A stretch of 64,000 bases of DNA from Dendronephthya gigantea (lineage: Eukaryota > Cnidaria > Anthozoa > Malacalcyonacea > Nephtheidae): positions 3,100,001-3,164,000 of the forward strand of contig NW_021163023.1 in NCBI RefSeq assembly GCF_004324835.1. The letters are read 5' to 3'. The notes under the pieces were generated by a model. It made no database searches and had not been told where the DNA came from. It worked only from the letters and a program-made list of their open reading frames with translations. Positions 1 to 12,892 of the stretch are shown here, in pieces. How positions within the stretch are numbered: the first letter of the stretch is position 1; each line of letters begins with the position of its first letter. Position numbers and translations under genes: made by a program.

Positions 1-982
1 GAAATCACAAAATTTTCCAAGCAAGATTACCAATGCCATTGATAAACTGAACCTTTTCATGCATTTCTCAATGATCGAATAAAGCACCTTCACTGGTTTG
101 ATTGTCCTTGAGATATATCAGAGTGGTGATGGCAGAAAGAACAGTCTCCTCATTTGAGCTAAATCACAACACAGAAGTGTTATTATTAAATTACCACAAT
201 TTGCCTTTTGATTTTGTTAAGAAAATTATACCTGGATAAACAATTAAGAATCTCTTGTATTCCATCATTTTCTAATATAGCATTCCTACAGTCTGGATCT
301 AAGTTTTAATTAAAAGAAACTCACTTATATTATACAAGCATGCAGTAAATTCTAGAAAAAGCAAAAATGAAACCGGTTTCAAAATAATAACAACTTTACC
401 AAGGCAATAGTTACAAAGTCCACTAATTCCAAATTCAACATATTTTTCATTTTCTTCACTAAGCATATCTAAATTACCAGCATATCTATATTACCAGCAT
501 ATCTATATTATATGTTTATTGCATTATGAGAAAGTCTGGACCTAGTATAGTTCAATAGTATTGTGGGATTATAACAATGTAAATGGTGTAATTATAGAAG
601 GTCTCTCGCAGTTTCTTTAACTTACCCAAAAATAACTCAGCTACATTAAGCTTCTTAAGATGAGGGTAGTTTATTGGATCATAGGCAAAGTTGGCAAGGT
701 TAGCCAACACTTGATACTTGGCATCTAGAAATGAAAATCTGTCTGCTAATGATAGGCAATTATATTGACCCACCTCTCACTGGATACCCTGAATACCCTC
801 TCGGTAGCAATCCCCCCCTCCCCAAGGAAAAATTTGTCCATGCCAAAGTGATGCCATGGCTAGCAAGTACCATCACTCAAAGTATCTTGAAATTCTGTCA
901 CCAAAGCTTGTAGGTATTGAAATCTGTTCAAATCATCTCTTCCTGTCTTGTTGTCAATATATTCTTGGGAGGAAAACATCAT
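1..982 (-). CDS. ARMC7: ARMC7, armadillo repeat-containing protein 7 (3' end near or beyond the left edge)
   Basis: Five exons can be read on the minus strand: 982-871, 724-627, 468-400, 298-232 and 158 to the edge. Intron phases agree for the first four joins. Exon 1 contains RFQYLQALVTEFQDTLSD, exon 2 YQVLANLANFAYDPINYP, exon 3 LSEENEKYVEFGISGLCN, exon 4 ILENDGIQEILNCLS, exon 5 SSNEETVLSAITTLIYL. These are recognisable segments of the ARMC7 family, a small armadillo-repeat protein; human ARMC7 has been reported with spliceosome-associated factors. ATG at 982 (or 979) opens the reading frame. In exon 5 the frame changes after about position 100, and the expected C-terminal motif (KCMKRFSLS) appears in another frame, so the last 60 bp are uncertain. 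The gene is head to head with TSR3, 112 bp apart. Confidence 0.88.
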
Positions 983-1094
983 TAAATCATAGATATCAGA
1001 TATCATAATACTCCAGTGATATCACGGGATATATATCGTCAATCGTCATAGTACTTTCAAAACCCACTACAACATGAAGTATTGAGTTTTTAAA
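983..1094. promoter_or_regulatory. Putative bidirectional promoter between ARMC7 and TSR3
   Basis: Only 112 bp separate the two start codons, which face away from each other. Both 5' ends must be transcribed from, or very near, this spacer. No TATA box is evident. The role is inferred from geometry alone. Confidence 0.5.
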
Positions 1095-2957
1095 ATGATC
1101 AGAAATGGAAAATGGGAAAAGAAGGGAAAGAAAGGTGGATGGAAAAACAAAAAAAAGTGGGACAACGAGGAATGTTGTTCTGCTTTAGATAAACTGACAT
1201 TGGATGAAGGTAAATATTCATAATTCTGTTTTTAAGATCTCATTTTTCTATATAATTTTCATATGTACATGACAGCCATGTGAAGTTTAAAATTTTTTTA
1301 GAGCAAACAGATGAAAAAAAGAAAGATTTTGGACGAGGTCTTCCTTTCCCTTTGTTAATGTGGGTTAGTTTCATCATTATTAACTCAATTTTATTGAACT
1401 TCAAATTTCATATATTTAAGATATATACAGTTAGTATTAATACTATAATAGCCTAATAATTATAATGGATTGCTCAAGTCCTAAAGTAGAGCTAATCTGA
1501 GTGCAATCTAAGTGGATCGCCAGAGTAGGGTAAAAGTAGATTTCCATGATGAATGACATGCAATATTTCTAAAGGATCTAGGACACTGTGATCCAAAGAA
1601 ATGTTCAGGACGTAAGCTTGAAAGACTTGGTTTTGTAAGATCATTAAAGCTCTCCCAGAAAGCTCATGGTATAATTCTTAGTCCTCTGGGACAGAAATGT
1701 TTGTCTGCAGAGGATGTAGACATTGTGGTACAGTCAGGTGTTGCTGTAGTTGACTGTTCATGGGCAAAAATTGATGATACTCCATTTGGCAAAATGAAAG
1801 GTGGACATGCTAGGTTGTTGCCATATTTAGTTGCTGCTAATCCCATCAATTATGGTCATCCATGTCGGCTGTCATGCGTTGAAGCATATGCAGCAACATT
1901 GTACATAACAGGTAACTTGGAAACACATAATATTCATAAAATATCACTTGCAGTGATCCTGAATTACTTGCGCTGGGAAATATCATCATTATGTCTTAGT
2001 TTATTCACTTTGGTAGGTGGAATGATTAGAAATTATTCAAAAAATTTCAAATTTATTCCCATGCTGTTGGCAGATAAACATGTCAATAAAGTATTAATAA
2101 AAGTATCAGCAGGAGCTAGGTCAATATGAGATTATTTGTGGTATTTTTAACAGGATTCAAAGATCTTGGTTCTGAAATACTTAAGTGCTTCAAATGGGGT
2201 AAAGGATTTTATGATCTTAACAGGTATAAAGTTAATGAATCTCTTTTTTTGTAGTGTACAGGTACCTGATTCAATAATGAAGTTATATTTAATTGAGATA
2301 AGTTAATGAAAGCTTTTTTTTCTTTAGGGAATTGCTGGATATTTATTCTGCATGCAAAAACAGTGGGGAGGTAGTTGAAGCTCAAAACAAGTGGATAGAA
2401 GGTTTAAGAAATAAGCAGAAGGAAAGCAATAGTAAGCATGTATTAATTGTATCAGTGTGTGATTGTATATATCTTCATTTCTTCACAATGTGACAGTATG
2501 AGTTGTAAAATTATGTATTAGTATAGAAAACTATGAAAAATTGACTCTGACTCAAATGTTTAACTTCTCATATGATATATGTTGTAACAGGTTATGATAT
2601 GACTACAATTGATGACTCCAAAGAACACTGGAATCCAAATAGGAATTTTGTTGACATTGAATCATCCTCCAGGTGAGAATATAAACTGTTAATTAATACC
2701 TAGCTGCTGTGCTTTGCTGGTTCAGAATCCAAATTAATTATCATGTTTTAGAGATTATTTTCTTATAACAAGGAATGAATATTTCTCAGCAGTATATAGA
2801 GAAGTCTCTACAATGTATTGCAAAATACCACCTCAGACTTTGTTGTTTCAGTGAAGAGGAATTGTATGAAGAAAATAGTGCAGAATGTGGAGAGGAAAGT
2901 GATGATGAAAGTAACAGGACTACAGAAGAAGTGGTTCAGAGTGTTACAGACAGATAA
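1095..2957 (+). CDS. TSR3: TSR3, 18S rRNA aminocarboxypropyltransferase
   Basis: Seven exons: 1095-1209, 1302-1363, 1575-1911, 2154-2223, 2328-2431, 2591-2672 and 2852-2957, all with GT-AG borders and matching phases. TSR3 transfers the 3-amino-3-carboxypropyl group of SAM to the hypermodified pseudouridine of 18S rRNA, a late cytoplasmic step of 40S maturation. The start is Lys/Trp-rich (basic), followed by [20 protein letters not shown], then [33 protein letters not shown] and [12 protein letters not shown], which are the family's hallmark blocks for SAM and substrate binding. The C-terminal tail is acidic and low complexity, as in other animals. The reading frame is intact throughout, which is unusual in this window. 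Confidence 0.95.
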
Positions 2958-5257
2958 GATAGTTACAATGTTAACCTCATTTGACAGCCTGGCTTGTCAT
3001 TCGTTGTTGACTAGTTGTGTGGAAAAATCAGTTTGACTGAATTAAAATCATACTTTGAGCAACTCCTGGCAACTTGTATTGCAAGTTGCTAAAAATAAAG
3101 AAAACATAAAGAAAACAATATGAAAAATTAGCACTTAAATGTAGCACTTATGTTCAAATGCATCTGCAATGTATTTATTATTAATTCAGCGATGGCCATT
3201 GTTAAAAAGGGTAATTGTCATTTGAGTTCAAGTGGATAATTAAGTTACTCAGGCTTGAAGTTTTAAAATGGAACATTAAAATTCAAATGTAACCAAAGGC
3301 TTATTTTCTGAATTCCTGACACAAATGTTCATAACAAGAAAAGAATTATTCCAAAGGGATATGATATTTATTTTTAGAAAAGTCGAGTGGAGACTGGAGA
3401 AGGCTATCAATATGATTATGAGCTGAACTCAAGTGATGCGAAGGTAAAATTGATGTTAGAATTGCAAGATGTTACGTTTTCGCGTTCTTGTTTCTAAAAA
3501 CTACGACATATCCGCCTCGAGCCTTTTAAAAATTGAGCTCCTTATGGCTTATATATGTAGTCACAACAAAACGTTTTCTCATGGTCTGATGGTCCTTACC
3601 ATGATTATAATTATTATAAAATATGCAATTATTGTTGTTTGGAATTGCAAATGTTATTTAGTTTCCATATAAGGAAAATCGTTAACCATTTAATAGGCGT
3701 TGGCATTCATTCGTCAAGAGTGAAGAGTTGTTGCTTGAGCGCTTCTGTTTAAAAAAGCTAGAAAAATATCTGAATTGTTCTTCCTTTTGAAGGTAAGATA
3801 TTTTATTTAACGTGTTTGTGGTAATTTTCTGTTTCGATTGTTTGAATTGATCTTTCTAGCGTGGGTCAAGTGCGGCTCTGCGTCGGCCCAAGTATGCTTT
3901 TCCTTTCTAAAATTGTTCGAGACGACGAGATGGTCTGTTATTTGTGCGACAAAAATATAATAAACTAAGGAAGCGAAATCTTCTTGTTTAACGCCCGGAA
4001 AGATAGCGAGGTTTCTAAAATTGGGTAAAATAATATATGTTGTGTGAGTACGCATTTAGTGTGTTGTAATACTGAGGCGTCGTATTACTGGCAAAACAAA
4101 CACGTCTGTTTCTGTTGCCAATACACAGCTGTGACTTGCTTGAAAGCTGTATAATATTGCTTAATGTATTGTAAAATTACGAGATGCTAGGTTGTACCTA
4201 GAAGATGGGAATACCTGCTGCCACAGGTTTCAATAATCTCAGTTACGATCAAGTGTAGATATTACCAGCGATTAATTTTCTACAAGTGATTTTTTGTCTT
4301 CAAGTATTCTTCTGTATACGCTTTCAAATATATCACTAGAAGTACATGCGAAGCACAGAATTGTCAGTTTTAAAATATCTGTTATCGAATATCATTAGAT
4401 TGGTTTGTTGATTACGATTAGGGATTTTTATATACAGCGTTTCCATTTCGGCTGCTCAAATTGCGACCGTGTAATAATTTGCAACCGTGTAATAATTTGC
4501 AACTTTCATTTCGTAAAAAGTAGACTGCCGCTTAGCCTGCAACGCAGATTATACATTGGGGTCTTAAATTTTAATGTGCTAAGCGAAATAGAATTCAACG
4601 TATTGCATTATTTACGATATGCACTTTAAATGATTTAAATTTTGTTTTTTCTTTAAATTCATAAACCAGCGTGATATTGCACGCCCGTGTGAAAGATGCA
4701 TGAAAACACTTTGTTTCGTAGCAGATGTTACATATCGAGTCGAATACCTTTGAAGTAACTTGATCACCTGAATTTATCTACATTGTGAACTGAGAAAATT
4801 AGTAAATTATCACAGTTTGAAAGCACCACCCAAATTGCAATTAGAAAACCAATTACAAGTTGTTCGAATTTCAGCAATTTGTGTAATTTGTTGTATTTAC
4901 ATGAAAGGTATGCATTATGCATCGCGAAAAAGATAAATGGACCTGGTTAACTCCCAAATTCACTATACACAAGGCAGCCGTGATTGTTGTTTATACGTTG
5001 GCCATTTCACACGGTTCCTGCTGCGATTTTGTGACTGTGTGCAGTTTCTTGCCTTTAATAGAACTTATAAGTGGATAAGTTGTGAATGCGTAGATAGTCA
5101 TGGCGCATATATAATTATTTGGAGTACAGTCACAAAACCTTTTTCTTTAACCTAACGTAAGAAGACAGCAATGACGCACAAAAATATATCTAAACATGTC
5201 TATTTCTGGTAATATTTCTGGTAACAAATCGATACTGTAGCTGCTTGTTTTTTAGAT
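2958..5257. other. Intergenic stretch with one isolated exon-like segment
   Basis: No gene is recognised. One segment, 3378-3443, is framed by a polypyrimidine-AG acceptor and an AAG/GTAAAA donor and is open for 22 codons, reading VETGEGYQYDYELNSSDAK. It may be an exon of an unrecognised gene or chance. The rest is AT-rich; a short tandem pair (CCGTGTAATAATTTGCAA) occurs around 4467-4502. Confidence 0.3.
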
Positions 5258-5945
5258 ATGGCAACACAGTTCTCTACTCAAACTGTCACGGTCACAACTC
5301 AACCTGGTGGTCTGCGAAATTGGAACAGTAGTCTTTTCTCGTGTTTTGATGACATAAAGACCTGTATGTACACGAAATATAGAGTTATACGAATATTAAC
5401 TATCTTTTGAATACACTATCTACCCTTGGTACAAACGTACAACGCATTAACGCCCTCTAATCTATCTTTCAGGTCTTTGTGGATGTTGTTGCAGTTGCTG
5501 TCTTGCAATTCAAGTTGCCACACGTATGGGAGAAAGCTGTTTGTTCCCGCTCTGCTGTCCAGGAGCTCTGCTGGCCATGCGAGCTAAGTTGCGAGGAGAA
5601 CAGAACATCCAGGTATATATATATCGTATCCTAACTAAACCCAGGGGTCTTCAGGGGTAGCCGTGAAATTGATGTTCCCGGAATTGAGATTAATAATCCC
5701 AATGACCATAGCCATCAAAGTAGTCAAGCGATCTTCTGCATTTGAAAGTCTCTTTAATATTTCTCAGCGATCTGTTTGTTGCATGCTTTGAAGGGAAGTA
5801 GTTGGGGCAACTTACTTACCCAACAAAGTGACTATTCCGTTTCTCTTTTCAGGGTGATTTGTGTAATGATGCGATCGTTGTTGAATGCTGTGGTCCATGT
5901 GCTCTTTGTCAAATGTCCAGAGAGTTGGATATCCTTGGCCGATAA
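5258..5945 (+). CDS. PLAC8/cornifelin-family Cys-rich protein, copy 1
   Basis: Three exons, 5258-5363, 5473-5612 and 5853-5945, give a 112-residue protein. The PLAC8 (Cys-rich) domain covers roughly residues 20-108: WNSSLFSCFDDIKTCLCGCC at the start, then a Cys-rich hydrophobic stretch, ESCLFPLCCPGALLAMRAKL in the middle and CCGPCALCQMSRELDILGR at the end. Family members are small membrane-associated or secreted Cys-rich proteins; animal cornifelin, plant FWL/PCR and placental PLAC8 share this pattern. The exact role here cannot be read from sequence. An AG lies just before the ATG, so a non-coding 5' exon is likely. It is paralogous to the gene at 21496, with identical intron positions and phases. 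Confidence 0.92.
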
Positions 5946-8900
5946 AGTCTTTGTTCCTTCCTGGCATTTCTTTCGCAACTATGCATATATAAACATGTTT
6001 TTCTCGCAAAGAACGTATTTTTAATTAGTGCCAAGTTTATTTTGCAGTACACGGATATGATGTCATATTATGAGTACTACCTTTTTTGTAAGCAATAAAT
6101 GTCTTTGCTAACTTACAAAGCGATATGGGGTAATTGCAGGCCTGGGTGATCCTAAGTGTTATAATTGTTATTTGGTATGTTGCTCATCACGAGATTCTTT
6201 GCGAAAATTCTCTTCCAAATTGACTTGGTTGTGATTTGTATTCGTTGTAGGAACATTTTTATTCCTACTTGTTCTGAATCAGACCTGGTTTGTACATCTT
6301 GTTTAGTAGCTGCCTTTAAAACAAGGAATGAGAAAAGCCAGAATCTGTCGGTAAAACGGCTAATAGAATTACGGCTTTTTCATTTCTTGTTTTTTTGCTT
6401 GTTAGCGTGGGTTATACGACATAGTCTTCAACATTATTTTTTGGTAGTATGATCCTTGATCCGTGGTAACAAACTGATATAACCAAGGAACAGCGTGGCA
6501 CTGGGAACAACTGAAATTATGCAGCCTCCTGGACTCTGATTGGGGCATCATTCTGGGCGCCAAAAATAAACTATATGAATAAACCCAACGGTCCCAACTG
6601 AAGATACTGCTGGTTATTGCTGGTAAAATATTTTTCCAATTCACAGAGAATTTATGCAAAAAGTAAGGAGCAAATCATATTGTTTATGTTTGTTATATTA
6701 TGGTTATTTGGTTATTAGTCCGAGTTCAGGTGACCTTCAAATGGTGCATGTGAAATAGTGAAGTCTGGGTTTAATTACGACGTTATTTTGTTTACTTCTA
6801 AAGTATGGCCAGCTGCCATGCGCGTACACCAATATTTTATGTCATTGTATACTTCAGTAGAACCAAATTATTGTTTTCAAAGATATTAGGCTTGATATAC
6901 CACGATTTTGTTTTGAAATCGTAGTAAAATCGACGAGGTGTAGCCATGCAATCGATACATGTCCATACTTGACGAGGATTTGGCGGCAAACCGGAGATTT
7001 TCGAATGAAATCTTATATTATAGAGTATATAGAGTATAGGCCTTTTATTCACTTTAACACATTCAACCATTTAGTTCACGACACATACTTCGTATATACA
7101 ATTCAACACTTGCATACTTTTAATGCACGAAGGTCTGGTAAGAAAATATTCCAAGTCCTAACGCTGCTTGATTCTCTTGTCTGATGGGCTACATTTGGGC
7201 TTTGGCATATTACCACTAGTGCAAAATTACTTGAAAAGAAGGGAAATATCTAACAAAGTATCAAATATTGCCCCTGAGATAATGTAAATGTCCAGCCTGC
7301 AAATGTTAGCAGAATTTTATATAGGACAGAAGGTTAGGTATTTTTGCAAGGATTTGAGTTGCCACGACTGAAATGTCCTTAATATCCAGACATCAGTGGG
7401 GTTAGAGCTCTGTTGGCTTATCTTTGGCATCAAATTTTACTGGAATTCTTCCCGAATCTTGGAGAAGGAATAATCTGTATCTGCTGGCAGGGTTGCATAG
7501 AGTGCATCTTGTGCAGATTTTGCTCACCAGTGTGGTAAGTTGTTGGAAAGAAAAAATTATCATTACCACCTTGGTGCTGGTGAAACAAGGAGGAAGCTTG
7601 CAGGCAATTTGTATTCCCGTGGAAGCAATTATATTCAGGTGCAATGCCCTCAATTGGTCTGCTTTTCCTTGGGCAAAGTTGTGGACGTATTGTTCATCTT
7701 TATATGAATATTGTAAATATGCCTTGACATTCTGCTTTTGAGAATCCCATGCTGACAAGGGAAGAGTTGTGGCTGTGTTGCAACATTGACATAATACTCC
7801 TGAATTAAAGAACCTTAAAGAAGTTAACTGGTTAGTCATTTTTGGAAATCATTTGTCCATCCATCATTATTTTTTAAGTTTCCTTTCCATCTAACAAATA
7901 ATGGTTTATATTCAACACTTTTGGAGGCAAATTTCTATCCAGAATTTATCTTCAGCCACTTGTACAAAGCAGAACTTGAGTTTAATAAAAATTTGCAAAA
8001 AGTAAACCTTGAACCTGTAAAAGGAAAGAGCTGGTTTACACTCTGTTCTGTGCAAACTAAAGAGCAAGTCAACGTTTTTCGTCGACAATAGATTATAATT
8101 AATTCTTTTATGACGTAGTAATGAAACATAATCCGTCTCACAGAACAGAAATTTAAATCCAAGTTTTCTTGTTCAGGTAGAAAGCGTACATAGACTTTGA
8201 ACATCTTTCACGTTTTGTTCTCTGAGAATATCAACATAAAAAACTAGATTTTGTTCTCTGATAAATATCAACACAGTTCCAAGTTCATTGTAATACCCAG
8301 GCCTTCTCTTCGTATTTCGTCAACAATATTAATCCCTGCACAAACAAGCTATAACCAGTTCAATGCTGTAGCTTGGAGAGCGAAGGTCGTTAAATAAGGA
8401 AAGTTGTCATACGTTGTAGAAACTAGATTACAACGAAGCATCGATATGTAAGCAACTTTTTATTTAATATTTCCTCGCAAACATTTGCGAAGATCGATGA
8501 ACGATGAAAATTCGGAGAGCCTGAACTTATATAGGGGAAACCCCTCTTGCATAGCAGAAATCAATTGCTGAGCTGACGATTTTATATATGAGCCAAACAA
8601 TTAAATTTTGTTTATACTTATGTTGCCATTGTTAGTCTATGAATTAGGCTATGAATGACATTCTGCATGTTTTGGCAAAAACTGAAGATAAAAATAAAGA
8701 TCTATGACCACGATGTTTTTGAAGGCAGATTAAATTCCTCCCAGACATTCTTGAGTTATGTCCCTGATAAACGGCCTAGTTCCATGAACCGTTGTCAGAT
8801 GTCTTTAAAAAGATGTTAATTGTGTCTTTCTTATTATATCGTCATTGTTTACAATAACTGAATAAGTATGACGCATTCACTTTTATGAATAACTCATGTT

Positions 8901-9467
8901 TCACCAGTTATTATCAAATGCAGCGACAGAAACCAACAAAAACATGCCAGTGGACGTTTTCTTTCTTTTGAAAACAAATAAGAGGAAAACTGAAATGTGG
9001 TCAATTTCATGACTGATATGGACTTGGCCTCAAACGTTGGGATGAAAGCTTGAAAAATGATACAAGGACATGGTAGTTCCACTGGTAGAGACGCTGTCGC
9101 TGGTTATCGTTGCATGGTTATACAGTATCAACGCAGGAGATTCCAATTCCATGGGAACTCTGAGAACAATCTTAGTGAACACTCTTAGCTAACATGCAAT
9201 TTTAAAACCCGAGTATTAATAAGACTAGTTAGAACTCATTAGAGTGCAATATGTGAGATGACCTGTGATCATCTCAGACGGGAAAATTGCTACACTACGG
9301 GGTTTCAAGGTATCTGCTGTAAGTATGGCTGTATTGTATTAGCTGATCGATGTACCAAGTCTAAGTCCACTTTTCAAGTTTTTGTTGAGGCACGAAAGTA
9401 ATAGCTATTACTGCATATTGTTAACCGAAAGCCCCACCTCTCAATATTACCTTTTTATACAAAATTC
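5946..9467. other. Long intergenic region, no supported gene
   Basis: I find no recognisable protein or RNA gene. The longest open frame is a 145-codon minus-strand stretch at 7402-7839 (with a 105-codon plus-strand frame opposite). It shows no family motif, no repeated domain and no clear splice context, so I do not call it a gene. Sequence is AT-rich with no obvious large repeat. Confidence 0.4.
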
Positions 9468-9572
9468 CCAGAGGCTTAGCTAGGGCTCTCCCAGAATATT
9501 TAGCATGAACTTGGGCCCCACCTAGGTTTTTGCTGGGTCCCTCCTTTCCTAAAATCCTGGCTACGCCTCTGG
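9468..9572. repeat. Short inverted-repeat element (MITE-like)
   Basis: The left end reads CCAGAGGCTTAGCTAGG and the right end, reverse-complemented, CCAGAGGCGTAGCCAGG, i.e. about 17-bp terminal inverted repeats with two differences around an 80-bp centre. Ends beginning CAGAGGCGTAGC are common in animal hAT-type MITEs. No clean 8-bp target duplication is seen, so the family assignment is weak. Confidence 0.5.
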
Positions 9573-9672
9573 TAATTACTCTGCAAATGTTTGCCTGATT
9601 GTTTTTAATACCTAGCTCAGAAATATCATCAAATTATTGTTACTAGATATGAAACAATTTCATATTTCTAGA

Positions 9673-12530
9673 ATGACTGGAACGAAAATTACAGACGGAG
9701 ACCGAAAGAGAATTGACTCGAAGTTCATCTGCGTTATTTGTCATTTCCTGTTGTTTGAACCAGTGCAGACCATCTGTGGTCATCTCATGTGTCTGTCGTG
9801 TTTTGAAACCTTGCTTGGGTAAGGTGATTTGATGAAAATTGTTCTTATCATGGTACCATGACAAGTGAAATGACATCACGAGAAGGTTGTATATTTTAGC
9901 AACTGTCGTCATATTATCGGTTGAAAATCATTATGTTCATGGAATGACGACAGTGAAACGTGATGATGAAATGGGTTACTGTATGTAATACGGCAGGTTT
10001 TTTCCTAAAAAATTCATTCTTTCTCAGGAGTTCAACTCCAAGATGTCCTGAAGATGGTGAGGAGTTAAGTAAAGAAAAAGTGCGTGCTGCTTTTTAAAGT
10101 TTCGGAATCTGAAGCGCTTCGCCTGGGCACAATCGAGATGATAACGCCTTTATTTTCTTTTTCAGGCATTTTCTGATGCTTTCACAAAACGTGAGCTTAA
10201 TGGTCTTGAAATACATTGTGCAAATCTCGATTGTACGTGGAATTCTAGCTACGATAAACTAGTGGTGAGCATGTGGCTAGAGAAATGCAGAAAGCTGTGT
10301 TTGTAAATAGTACTACAGAATGGTGCAATTTAATAGCTGCAATCTTGAAGTTTATAACTTAGATGTAAGATTGATTCCAAAATATCTGTAGAACTGCCAG
10401 TTTTTAATATTTTCCATTCCTAACCAACAGTCTGGCTATATAAAATCCGATTATGATTTTGTTTATTTAGAGCCATTCTCAGGTCTGCGAACATGCAATT
10501 ATACAGTGTGTCCATTCCCAGTGCAAGAATAAAATCAAACGCTCTCACTTGGGTGAACATTTGAAGAAGGAATGTGAATATCGGAGTGCTAGCTGTCAAT
10601 ATTGTCGTAAAGATGTTGCATTTGCCTCGATGAAGGTAACTAAGCAACTTCAGCGAAATTAACACTCAGTTTTAAATATACATGAGGAACGTACCAGACA
10701 GTTGGTTACTGAAACGCGGTCATATTCTCATTGCATACCTGAGGTAAAATATTCACAATAATTATAAGCCCATGTCTTGGTCCTTGGGAAATTTATGCAA
10801 CGATTACAGCTGTTTTTCTTGCGACAAGCAACTGTTATGAAGCAAATCCAGGAAACTGGTTGCGTAGTTTTTTCCTCGAACTCATGATAAGCCAAACTCA
10901 TCCTCCCTGCAGGAACACGTCGCTACGAGCTGTGAAGCTGCACCTGCACTTGCAAATATTGTAAAACAAAAGTTCTACGAAGAGACCTTGAAGAACACAA
11001 AAAGTTGGTTTGTGATGAAATTCCGGGAGAGTGTATTTTCAAGGCTGTGGGCTGTAATCAGGAGGTAATAGTTTGCTGATTTTCTTCTAAGTTCATTGCA
11101 TATTTGCCCTCATGATTCTGTTTGTATTTATGCATGAATGCGATTTGTTTTGAATGAATAATTTGCAATAATGATAATACACTAAGTTTTGGACTATCTC
11201 GTGCAAGATAGCCGGATTCCATATCGACAAAATATATTTCCTCGGCTCAAAGCGAGGAACTTTGCTCGAGTCATCAAAATTTTTGTTGTATTTTCAGGTA
11301 ATTTCTATTCTATCCTCCCACTGCACAATTGAAAATACCCAAACAACCACATTCACACATGTGATGATTCTTTAAGATTTCTTCAAATGTGTATTGTAAA
11401 AATAAAAAATTTATGGGTACTATCAATCAATTTCTTACATAAAATATTTATAATTTGCAGATTGTGAAACGGAAAGAGTTAGAGCAACATATGAGCAACA
11501 GGATCATCGATCATGTTCGTCTTCTACTGCAGTTCGTATTTACTTTTGCTTCCCAACTCAAAGACTATATTCCCCGTCCGGAATTCACCGGTATCATGCA
11601 GAAAATACGAAGCGACATCACCGAGGTTCGTTCTGGCGTCGCTGAAAATTTGTCCTGCTTGTCGAGAAAGTGACTGGTCTTGAAAGACGAGTTGAAGGTT
11701 TGGAGTCAAACGGTCAGGGTGATGCAGGGATAGAAAGGGATTTTCATGAGCTGGTGGGGAAAGTTCGGGATCTGTCCACTGAATCAGGGAATTTACGTGA
11801 ACGACTTATAACATTGGAACGAGAATTGAGGGAGAAATCTTTACATTTTGAACGTTTTCGAAGCAGAGCTGATCAAGTCGATGAAGCTCTTGCTCTGAAT
11901 ACAGTAAAAATCACCGACTTGGAATCGCAACAAGGACCAAGTGCACAACAACGTATTCATAGTTACAATGGTACCTTACTGTGGAAGATTGAAGGATATC
12001 AAAGAAAACGTCAAGATGCTATCAATGGAGTGAAGACGGCCTTGTATAGTCCACATTTCTACAGCGCTCAGTACGGGTATAAAATGTGTGCAAAGATCTA
12101 TATGAACGGAGATGGATTTGGAAAAGGATCTCATTTGTCCTTGTTCTTTGTGGTCATGAAAGGTGAGTTGAACTACGTGAATCGAAATATTTCTCATTCA
12201 TATCACTGGAAACAGAAATATTATTACTCTCACATTGAGATCACCACTTCTAACATTTACTAAAACATTGAACGTTTCTTAAAAGGTGATTATGACGCCC
12301 TTCAAACCTGGCCGTTTCAAAAGAAGATTACCATGATGCTCTTGGATCAAGGTAACGGTGATCACATGGTCGATGCGTTTCATTCTGACCCCCAAAGTTC
12401 CTCTTTTCAACGCCCAAGGTCTGATATGAACATCGCCAGTGGTTCCCCATTGTTTATGCCGATTGATCATTTGGATAATCGTCAGTATATCAAAGATGAC
12501 GTGATCTTTATCAAGATCATCGTAGATTAA
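9673..12530 (+). CDS. TRAF-family protein (RING, TRAF zinc fingers, coiled coil, MATH)
   Basis: Exons: 9673-9818, 10028-10079, 10166-10264, 10471-10635, 10913-11064, 11461-12162, 12287-12530. The RING finger starts at CVICHFLLFEPVQTICGHLM and continues into exon 2; exons 3-5 carry TRAF-type zinc fingers such as CEHAIIQCVHSQC and CKYCKTKVLRRDLEEHKK. Exon 6 has a coiled coil (TGLERRVEGLES onward), then the MATH/TRAF-C domain from YNGTLLWKIEGY to the stop in exon 7, including SPLFMPIDHL. TRAFs are adaptor E3 ligases downstream of TNFR and Toll/IL-1 receptors, feeding NF-kB and JNK. Two one-base frame changes are visible: one in exon 5 near 10945 and one in exon 6 near 11655, where the first frame stops at 11671 and homology resumes in another frame. 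Since MATH and RING are otherwise well kept, these look like assembly indels, but a recent pseudogene is possible. The stop codon abuts a MITE. Confidence 0.87.
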
Positions 12531-12892
12531 AGCCCTGGTCAAACGAGAATGATAGTTGATGAGAGTTGATGAGAGTTGCAACTCTTGCTTGCGTTTGACC
12601 GCGAACTCTCATACACTCTCGTGCACGCTCATCAACTCTCATCGACTTTGAACTGGTTCAAATTTTGATGAGAGTTGACGAGAGTTGATGAGAGTTTGGG
12701 CGGGTTTGATCGGTCATGAGACTATGAGAGTTGATGAGAGTTGCAAAACCGCCAGCGGTTTGCATTTTTTTTTAAAAAAAAAAGAAACAAAAGAATAGCA
12801 AAACGAAGTGGAGTAATGACGAAATTAATGCGCGCGGTGATCAACTCTCGTTCTCAACTCTCATCAACTATCATTCTCGTTTGACCAGGGCT
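12531..12892. mobile_element. MITE with AGCCCTGGTCAAAC ends and TAA target duplication (PIF/Harbinger-like)
   Basis: A 362-bp non-coding element. The left end AGCCCTGGTCAAACGAGAAT and its inverted copy at the right end form near-perfect inverted repeats of about 38 bp, flanked by the 3-bp direct repeat TAA (12528-12530 and 12893-12895). Three-base TWA duplications are typical of PIF/Harbinger. The interior is filled with many copies of GATGAGAGTTG in both orientations. The left TAA is also the stop codon of the TRAF gene. Confidence 0.85.

Noticed and set aside
1664-1849. Minus-strand ORF over TSR3
   Set aside because: Shadow of TSR3 exon 3.
7402-7839. 145-codon minus-strand ORF as a gene
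   Set aside because: No family motif, an overlapping ORF of similar size on the other strand, and no splice context; compatible with chance.
12279-12581. 100-codon minus-strand ORF
   Set aside because: Antisense to the last TRAF exon; shadow frame.
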